Of a DNA stretch of 64,000 nucleotides, positions 8,814 through 14,010 are shown piece by piece (within the stretch, counting starts at the first letter, position 1; each line of letters opens with the position of its first letter). The notes under the pieces are model-generated. The model was not told the DNA's origin and ran no database searches. It was given only the letters and a program-made list of their open reading frames with translations. Source of the DNA: Phycisphaerales bacterium (GTDB lineage Bacteria > Planctomycetota > Phycisphaerae > Phycisphaerales > UBA1924); NCBI GenBank assembly GCA_905339235.1, contig CAJPFG010000028.1, positions 1 to 64,000 on the forward strand. The letters are read 5' to 3'. The translations under genes were made by a program, and so were the position numbers.

Positions 8814-8833
8814 TTTTTTGCGGCGACGGCTCC
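8771..8833 (-). promoter_or_regulatory. programmed -1 frameshift signal in dnaX
   Basis: Three elements lie in the classical order on the minus strand. A GGAG (8833-8830) resembles the Shine-Dalgarno stimulator of E. coli dnaX and sits 10 nt before the slippery heptamer A_AAA_AAA (8819-8813). The heptamer is in the correct zero-frame phase (GCA AAA AAA CGC), and TGA follows one codon later (8809-8807). Six nt after the heptamer begins an 8-bp perfect stem, CGCCGGTG (8806-8799) with CACCGGCG (8778-8771), with a 20-nt loop. A7 could also cause some transcriptional slippage. Confidence 0.85.
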
Positions 8834-9937
8834 GCCCCGGCCGGTCACCACCGCGGTGACATCCGCCAGTTTCTCGGTCATCGCCAGGCGGACCACCAGC
8901 GCATCCAGGAGCGTGCGGGGCACGGCCGAGTTCTTGGCGGCGCGCTGGACGTTTTCGCAGAGGGCGATCATGTGCACGAGCCCGGCGGCGTCGAACTTCG
9001 AGGCGCGGGCGCTTTCCTCTTCGCGTGCGGCGTCGGAGAGATCGACCAGGTCGGTCTGGCCGCCGCAGGCCGCGAGCACCATGAGGTCGCGGAGGCGCGC
9101 GAGAATGGTGTCGAGCAGGTGATCGACCGACGAGCCGCGCTGGAGGAGTTGGTCGGTGCGCTGAAGTGCGGCGCCGGCGTCGGCGGCGGCGAGGGAGTCG
9201 ATGAGGTTTCCGATGAGCACGCGGTCGGGCAGGCCGAGCAGGTCTTCGAGCAGTTTCACGGTGATCTTGCGTTCGCCGCCGGCGAGGAGGCGGTCGAGCA
9301 GGCTGAGGGCGTCGCGCATGGAGCCGTTGCCCAGGCGGGCTACCTGCTGGAGCAGTTCGGGATCGGCGCTGGCCTTTTCTTCCTTGACGACCGCGGCGAG
9401 ATGCTGGGCGATCTGCGAGGTGGGGATGTTGCGGAAGTCGAAGCGCTGGCAGCGGGACTGGATCGTCGCGGGCACCTTGTGAGCGTCGGTGGTGCAGAGG
9501 ATGAACTTCACGTGCTCGGGGGGCTCTTCCATGGTCTTGAGCAGGGCGTTGAAGGCCTGCGTGGAGAGCATGTGGACCTCGTCGATGATGTAGACCTTGT
9601 ACTTGCCGCGGAGGGGGCGGTAGGCGGCGTTGGCGATCAGGCCGCGGACATCGTCCACGCCGGTGTTGCTGGCGGCGTCGATCTCGATGGTGTCGGTGTC
9701 GGTGCCGCCCATGATGGCGGCGTCCACTTCGGGCGAGCCGCCGTTGAGGGCCTTGGCGAAGAGCCGGGCCATGGTGGTCTTGCCCACGCCGCGCGTGCCG
9801 GTGAAGAGATAGGCGTGGGCGACGCGGTTGGTGGCGATGGCGTTGCGGAGGGTGCGGGCGATGGGCTCCTGCCCGACGACCTCGTCGAAACCCTGCGAGC
9901 GATAGCGGCGGGCGAGAGCGGTGTACGGCGTGCTCAT
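8807..9937 (-). CDS. dnaX: DNA polymerase III gamma-like subunit (DnaX zero frame)
   Basis: 376 residues; clamp-loader ATPase of the DNA polymerase III holoenzyme. Walker A is GTRGVGKT (47-54), followed by YKVYIIDEVHMLS (Walker B with the DEVH variant), NALLKTMEEPP and the SRC sensor/finger region (QSRCQRFDF). The zinc module normally found after Walker A (four cysteines) is absent: residues 62-86 contain no Cys. The zero frame ends right after the A7 slippery run, giving a short gamma-like form; the long form needs the frameshift. A TACAAT hexamer 13 nt before ATG 9937 suggests a leaderless mRNA. First gene of the dnaX-ybaB-Nudix operon. Confidence 0.95.
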   Translation of the reverse strand: MSTPYTALARRYRSQGFDEVVGQEPIARTLRNAIATNRVAHAYLFTGTRGVGKTTMARLFAKALNGGSPEVDAAIMGGTDTDTIEIDAASNTGVDDVRGLIANAAYRPLRGKYKVYIIDEVHMLSTQAFNALLKTMEEPPEHVKFILCTTDAHKVPATIQSRCQRFDFRNIPTSQIAQHLAAVVKEEKASADPELLQQVARLGNGSMRDALSLLDRLLAGGERKITVKLLEDLLGLPDRVLIGNLIDSLAAADAGAALQRTDQLLQRGSSVDHLLDTILARLRDLMVLAACGGQTDLVDLSDAAREEESARASKFDAAGLVHMIALCENVQRAAKNSAVPRTLLDALVVRLAMTEKLADVTAVVTGRGGAVAAKKR

Positions 9938-9944
9938 GGGGCGG

Positions 9945-9950
9945 ATTGTA
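9945..9950 (-). promoter_or_regulatory. -10 element of dnaX, leaderless type
   Basis: TACAAT on the minus strand with its first base 13 nt upstream of the dnaX ATG. Transcription would start at or within a base of the start codon. No Shine-Dalgarno sequence precedes the ATG. Confidence 0.6.
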
Positions 9951-10027
9951 GAGCGGCCTACTGGATTGCGAACTTGGTATGCTGAGCCTTAAGAGCGGGG
10001 TGTGGACTGTCGGGAGGAGAACAACAG

Positions 10028-10600
10028 ATGCCCGGATTGCGAGCAAGGCGCGTCGTGAAAGTGGATGCGATCTTCAGGGGCCGCACGGCGATCCCCATCG
10101 ACGAATCGATCCGCATCGTTCGCGGCCAGCGCGTCATTCTCGACATGGATATCGCGGCGCTGTACGGCGTGACCACCAGCGCCCTCAACCAGGCGGTTCG
10201 ACGCAACCGGCCCCGATTCCCCGGTGATTTTTGTTTTCGGCTGTCCCGGAGCGAAGCGGCGGACTTGAAATCACAAACTGTGACCTCAAGCGCGAGCCGA
10301 TCCGGCTGGGGCGGCAGGCGCCGTTCGTATCCCCTCGCGTTCACGGAGCAGGGCGTGGCCATGCTCTCGAGCGTGCTCCGCAGCCCGCGCGCCGTGCGCG
10401 TGAACATCGAAATCATGCGCGCGTTCGTGCGGCTGCGCCGCATGCTGGGCGAGCACGCCGATCTGAAGCGGCGGCTGGAAGAACTGGAGGCGAAATACGA
10501 CGGGCAGTTCGCGTTGGTGTTTCAGGCGATCCGCGATCTGATGAGCCCCCCGGAAGAGGATGAGTCGGCACGGACCCCGATCGGGTTCCGATCCGAGTGA
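10028..10600 (+). CDS. ORF6N-domain DNA-binding protein
   Basis: 190 residues. [21 protein letters not shown] followed by [21 protein letters not shown] is characteristic of the ORF6N domain, a KilA-N-related module common in phage antirepressor-like and mobile-element proteins. The segment [19 protein letters not shown] and a C-terminal coiled coil ([16 protein letters not shown]) complete the usual architecture. A strong GGAGGAG site precedes ATG 10028, unlike most neighbours. The gene runs opposite to dnaX and ffs and lies between them, so it was probably inserted there. Its regulated target is unknown. Confidence 0.85.
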   Translation: MPGLRARRVVKVDAIFRGRTAIPIDESIRIVRGQRVILDMDIAALYGVTTSALNQAVRRNRPRFPGDFCFRLSRSEAADLKSQTVTSSASRSGWGGRRRSYPLAFTEQGVAMLSSVLRSPRAVRVNIEIMRAFVRLRRMLGEHADLKRRLEELEAKYDGQFALVFQAIRDLMSPPEEDESARTPIGFRSE

Positions 10601-10615
10601 GCGGTCCGTGTGCCG

Positions 10616-10622
10616 AAAAAAA
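10616..10622 (-). terminator. U-tract of SRP RNA terminator
   Basis: Seven T residues on the minus strand directly after the long closing stem of the SRP RNA (3' arm ends GGGGGGAGG at 10623). The RNA's own end stem plus U7 forms a factor-independent terminator, 15 nt from the convergent ORF6N stop. Confidence 0.75.
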
Positions 10623-10750
10623 CCTCCCCCCGATCGACGGGCAGGACACCGGCGGCACCGGGCCCGGAACGCTTATGGCTGCTGCGGTCAAGCCCTGACC
10701 AGGTTCACGCCCAAACCCGTGCACCGGGCCCGCCCGTCGATCGGGGAGAG
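10623..10750 (-). ncRNA. ffs: signal recognition particle RNA (4.5S type)
   Basis: On the minus strand the conserved SRP domain IV core is present: GTGAACCTGGTCAGG (10708-10694) and AGCAGCCATAAGCG (10683-10670), giving the symmetric loop pair CAGG/AGCA recognised by Ffh. The ends pair over about 20 nt (CGATCGACGGGC with GCCCGTCGATCG) and GGGCCCGG arms pair further in, so the whole RNA folds as one long hairpin. The 10-nt apical part, GCTTGACCGC, replaces the usual UCCGGAAGGA: the tetraloop position reads UGAC, fitting the less common URRC class rather than GGAA. Length of about 128 nt agrees with small bacterial SRP RNAs. 5' end set from the promoter. Confidence 0.93.
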
Positions 10751-10756
10751 GACCGG

Positions 10757-10785
10757 ACAATAGGTCGGTTTCCGGGCGATGTCGG
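10757..10785 (-). promoter_or_regulatory. promoter of SRP RNA gene
   Basis: On the minus strand CCGACA (10785-10780, 4 of 6 to TTGACA), a 17-nt spacer and TATTGT (10762-10757). Counting from the -10 places +1 at about 10750, exactly where the base-paired 5' arm of the RNA starts. Confidence 0.65.
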
Positions 10786-10871
10786 GGCGTCGGCCGCGCG
10801 GGGAGGGGGTCCGGGAATCGGCCCCTTGGGCCTTCCGGGCCGATTCCGCACCCCAACGCGGCGATTCCTCG

Positions 10872-10877
10872 TACACT
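10872..10877 (+). promoter_or_regulatory. -10 element, leaderless type
   Basis: TACACT whose first base lies 12 nt before GTG 10884, so the predicted +1 is the first base of the start codon. Confidence 0.5.
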
Positions 10878-10883
10878 GTCGAT

Positions 10884-12269
10884 GTGAACCATTCCCGACC
10901 CGAAATCGGACCCGCCGAGGCCGCGGAACGGCAGCAGGCGATGATCCTGAAAGTCGTCCGCGTCGCGTACCTGATCCTGATGGCGACGTTCGCGAGCCTG
11001 GCGGTGATCCAGGCGGCGAGCGATCCGCTGTCGTCGGATGTGACGTGGCGCTGGTGGGCGCCGGTGCTATTCGCGAGTTTCATGTTCGGGCTGGCGATCG
11101 CGGTGGACCTGCTGACACCGCGCAAGAAGATCGCGACGATCATGGGCGTGCTGGTGGGGGTGATCGCTGGGATGCTGGCGACGCTGGCGATCGGGTTTGT
11201 GATCGACCTGCTGCTCCAGTCGTGGGTGCCCGAGTCGGAAGCGCTCAAGGTCCTGAAGCCCGCGGTGAACTCCGTCAAGATCCTCGTGGGCATCACCCTC
11301 TGCTTTCTGGGCATCGTGACGGTCCTCCAGACCAAGGACGATTTCCGGCTGGTCATTCCCTACGTGGAGTTCGCCAAGCAACTCCGGGGCGTACGCCCGA
11401 TCCTGATCGACACGTCGATTCTGATCGACGGCCGCATGGCGGACGTCGCCGCGACCGGTTTCATCCAGGCCCCCCTGGTCATTCCCCGGTTCGTGGTGCA
11501 GGAGCTTCAACTCTTGGCCGACCAGGGCGATTCGATGACCCGGGCCAAGGGCCGACGCGGGCTGGACATCGTGACCAAACTCCAGCGCAGCCCCAAACTG
11601 GACGTGACGATCGATGAGACGCCGGTTCCCGGCAAGGCCGTGGACCAGATGCTCGTGGAACTGGCCCGCTCGATGCCGGCGCTGATCCTGACGTCGGATG
11701 TGGGCTTGGCCCGTGTCGCGTCGATCCAGAATGTCGGGGTCCTGAACCTCAACGATCTCGCGAACTCGCTCAAGAGCGCCCTGGTGCCCGGCGAGCAGAT
11801 GACGCTCAAGTTGCTCCGTGCGGGCGAGCAGCCGGGGCAGGCGGTGGGCTTCCTGCCCGACGGCACGATGATCGTCGTGGAGGACGGGGCCCCGCGGATC
11901 GGGCAGGTCGCGGCCCTCACGGTCACGTCATCCTTGCAGACTAGCGCCGGGCGGCTCATCTTCGCGCGGCTGGCGGAGCCGGTGACTCCGGGAAACTCCG
12001 GGTCGGGCGCGCCGGTCAACACGCAGTCGGGCGCACCGCTCAACGCCGGCTCGGGGGCGCCCCTCAACGCCCAGTCGGGCGCGCCGCTCAACGCGGGGTC
12101 GGGCGTGCCGGTGGGCTCCTACGGCACGGGCGAGCCGACCTCGCCGGGCGACACGTCCGGCCCGCTTGGGATCACGCCCCCGCCCGGGGTCAACGCCCCG
12201 CGCTCCCCGTTCCCGCCCAAGCCCCCCGCGTCGATCCGGCAGGGCTCGCCTCGGAATCCACGGAGGTAA
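10884..12269 (+). CDS. PIN-TRAM membrane protein (YacL-like)
   Basis: 461 residues. Four hydrophobic segments (about residues 22-42, 51-73, 78-103 and 128-147) precede a PIN nuclease domain with ILIDTSILIDGRMADV and later acids (LILTSDVGLARVA), then a TRAM-like beta domain (QAVGFLPDGTMIVVEDG). This order is typical of YacL-type PIN/TRAM proteins, likely membrane-tethered RNA-acting enzymes. The tail carries five copies of an 8-residue repeat (12000-12119) and a Pro-rich end. A longer frame from 10779 would cross the ffs promoter; GTG 10884 is chosen because a TACACT -10 sits exactly 12 nt upstream. ATG 10941 is an alternative. Confidence 0.85.
   Translation: MNHSRPEIGPAEAAERQQAMILKVVRVAYLILMATFASLAVIQAASDPLSSDVTWRWWAPVLFASFMFGLAIAVDLLTPRKKIATIMGVLVGVIAGMLATLAIGFVIDLLLQSWVPESEALKVLKPAVNSVKILVGITLCFLGIVTVLQTKDDFRLVIPYVEFAKQLRGVRPILIDTSILIDGRMADVAATGFIQAPLVIPRFVVQELQLLADQGDSMTRAKGRRGLDIVTKLQRSPKLDVTIDETPVPGKAVDQMLVELARSMPALILTSDVGLARVASIQNVGVLNLNDLANSLKSALVPGEQMTLKLLRAGEQPGQAVGFLPDGTMIVVEDGAPRIGQVAALTVTSSLQTSAGRLIFARLAEPVTPGNSGSGAPVNTQSGAPLNAGSGAPLNAQSGAPLNAGSGVPVGSYGTGEPTSPGDTSGPLGITPPPGVNAPRSPFPPKPPASIRQGSPRNPRR
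12000..12119 (+). repeat. 24-nt coding tandem repeat, five copies
   Basis: Five consecutive 24-nt units encode the pattern (G/Q)SGAP(L/V)N(A/T), with the last unit diverged (GSGVPVGS). GSG- and QSG-type units alternate. The array lies in the disordered C-terminal tail of the PIN-TRAM protein, residues about 373-412. Confidence 0.85.
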
Positions 12270-12271
12270 CC

Positions 12272-12547
12272 ATGCGCGGCTTGGTGTGCTTGCTGTGTGT
12301 GCTGGCGGCGGCGGGGTGCGCGGGTTCGCGTGCGACGCAGGCGCCGATGACCGACCGGCCGCTCTGGGCCGCGAACGTGCGAAGCGATCTGCGCAAGCCC
12401 TTTGATCAGGGGCAGCGGGACCGGTTCAAGCGGACGTGGGGCAATCACCTGTCGTGGGAGATGCCGCCGTACCGGCCGCTGCGGGAGCACTGGAACGACT
12501 CGTGGGCGGCGTGGGGGAATGTGGTGCGACCGCGGCCGGGTCCTTGA
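12272..12547 (+). CDS. small lipoprotein
   Basis: 91 residues. A hydrophobic leader ends in LAAAGC, a lipobox, predicting a lipid-anchored mature protein of about 77 residues. The mature part is rich in Trp, Arg and Pro (DRPLWAANVRSDLRKPF, WNDSWAAWGNVV) with no domain I recognise. It begins 2 nt after the PIN-TRAM gene, so it is co-transcribed with it. Function unknown. Confidence 0.65.
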   Translation: MRGLVCLLCVLAAAGCAGSRATQAPMTDRPLWAANVRSDLRKPFDQGQRDRFKRTWGNHLSWEMPPYRPLREHWNDSWAAWGNVVRPRPGP

Positions 12548-12557
12548 GCTCTTTCTT

Positions 12558-12624
12558 CTCTGCGTGCTCTGCGCCTCTGCGCGAAACTCCGGAAAGTTCT
12601 CGCAGAGGCGCGGAGTTCGCAGAG
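12558..12624. repeat. long imperfect inverted repeat between convergent genes
   Basis: 24-nt arms (12558-12581 and 12601-12624) match at 21 of 24 positions. Each arm itself contains repeated CTCTGCG units. The 19-nt centre has a smaller AACTCC/GGAAAGTT fold. It lies between the convergent lipoprotein and kbl genes and could be a two-way terminator or a dispersed intergenic repeat (REP/BIME-like). Confidence 0.75.
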
Positions 12625-12636
12625 AGGGGGTGTCTT

Positions 12637-13935
12637 TCAGAGCTTTTTCAGCGCCGCCACCAGCGCATCGATGTGCTGCGTCGTGTGCGCCGCGGAGACC
12701 TGGCACCGCAGGCGGGCATGCCCTTCGGGCACCACCGGGTAGCCGAACCCGATCACGAACACGCCCAGGTGCAGCAACTTTCTGCTCATGGCGATGGCCT
12801 TGGCGGTGTCGTGCACGATGATCGGGAGGATCGCGGTCGGGCTGGGGAGGACGCTGAACCCCGCCTCCTTGAGCGACTTGCGCGCGTAGGCCACGTTGTC
12901 GCGGAGGCGCTTCACACGCTGGGGCTCGCGCCGGACGATCTCGATGGCCTTGTTGGCGCTGCAGGCGATGGTGACGGGAAGGGCGTTGCTGAAGAGCGTG
13001 GGCCGGCCGCGCTGCGTGATCAGGTCGATGGCGCGGCGTGAGCCGGCGACGAACCCGCCCGCCCCCCCGCCCAGGGCCTTGCCCAGCGTGCCGGTGAAGA
13101 CATCCACTCGCCCCGTGCCGGCTCCCGTGGTCAGGAACTGCCCCAGCGCCGACATCCCCGCCACCGCCTCTGCGCTCGGCGGACACCCCTCCAGCATGCC
13201 CCAGTACTCGTGCGTGCCGCGGCCGGTCTCGCCCATCACGCCATGCCCGTGCGAGTCGTCCACCACCAGCATGGCGTTGTACTGGTCGCAGAGTTTCCGC
13301 ATCGCCGGAAGGTTGGCGATCGAGCCTTCCATACTGAACACCCCGTCGGTGACGACCCAGACCTGACCGGTGACCTCGGGGTTCTTCTTCGCGGCTTCGA
13401 GCGCCTCGCGGAGCGAGCCGGGGCCCTCGAGCGTGTTGTTCCTGTACAGGCCCTTGTTCACGCCCTTCTTGATCGTCGTCGCCAGGCGGATGCTGTCGAT
13501 GATGCAGGCGTGGTTGAGTTCGTCGGAGATGATGATGTCCCCGGCCTCGCAGAAGGTCGGGAATGTCGCTTCGGTGGCCGTCCAGGCGCTGACGAACGTG
13601 TACGCGGCTTCGGTGCCCATGAACGAGGCGATGGTGCGCTCGACGGTCTCGTGCGGCGCGAACGTCCCGCAGATGAAGCGCACGCTGGCGGTGCCGGCGC
13701 CGTAGTCCTTCAGCGCCTTGAGGCCGGCCTCGACGACTTCGGGATGGTTGGCCAGCCCGAGGTAGTTGTTGGAGCAGAAGCAGATGACCTCGCGGAGTTT
13801 CCCGTCCTCGCCCCGCAGGCGCACCGTCGCGTCCATCGGGCTGTCGATCATCTGCAGGTGCTTCCACAGCCCCTCCTTGCGCAGCGTGTTGAAGAGGGCG
13901 TCGGTGCGGGTGTCGAAGGGGTACGGCTGAGGCAT
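12637..13935 (-). CDS. kbl: glycine C-acetyltransferase (2-amino-3-ketobutyrate CoA ligase)
   Basis: 432-residue PLP enzyme of the alpha-oxoamine synthase family, which joins glycine and acetyl-CoA or, in threonine breakdown, cleaves 2-amino-3-ketobutyrate. Seen: CSNNYLGLANHPEV, the PLP-ring contact DDSHGHGVMGETGRGTHEY, and the Schiff-base lysine in TGTLGKALGGG followed by QRGRPTLFSNALP. The last block matches Kbl better than BioF or HemA. Start ATG 13935 begins MPQPYPF; a longer frame to 13992 adds a nonhomologous leader. No threonine dehydrogenase is adjacent, so the physiological direction is open. Confidence 0.87.
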   Translation of the reverse strand: MPQPYPFDTRTDALFNTLRKEGLWKHLQMIDSPMDATVRLRGEDGKLREVICFCSNNYLGLANHPEVVEAGLKALKDYGAGTASVRFICGTFAPHETVERTIASFMGTEAAYTFVSAWTATEATFPTFCEAGDIIISDELNHACIIDSIRLATTIKKGVNKGLYRNNTLEGPGSLREALEAAKKNPEVTGQVWVVTDGVFSMEGSIANLPAMRKLCDQYNAMLVVDDSHGHGVMGETGRGTHEYWGMLEGCPPSAEAVAGMSALGQFLTTGAGTGRVDVFTGTLGKALGGGAGGFVAGSRRAIDLITQRGRPTLFSNALPVTIACSANKAIEIVRREPQRVKRLRDNVAYARKSLKEAGFSVLPSPTAILPIIVHDTAKAIAMSRKLLHLGVFVIGFGYPVVPEGHARLRCQVSAAHTTQHIDALVAALKKL

Positions 13936-14010
13936 GCGCGGCTCCGGATGCGGTAGGATGGGCGGGATTCTATCGGTACAGACCCGCCCCAAAGAACTCT
14001 GGAAACCACC

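Noticed and set aside
10779..10883. N-terminal extension of the PIN-TRAM gene
   Set aside because: Would overlap the ffs promoter and adds charged residues unlike the family; GTG 10884 has a well-placed -10.
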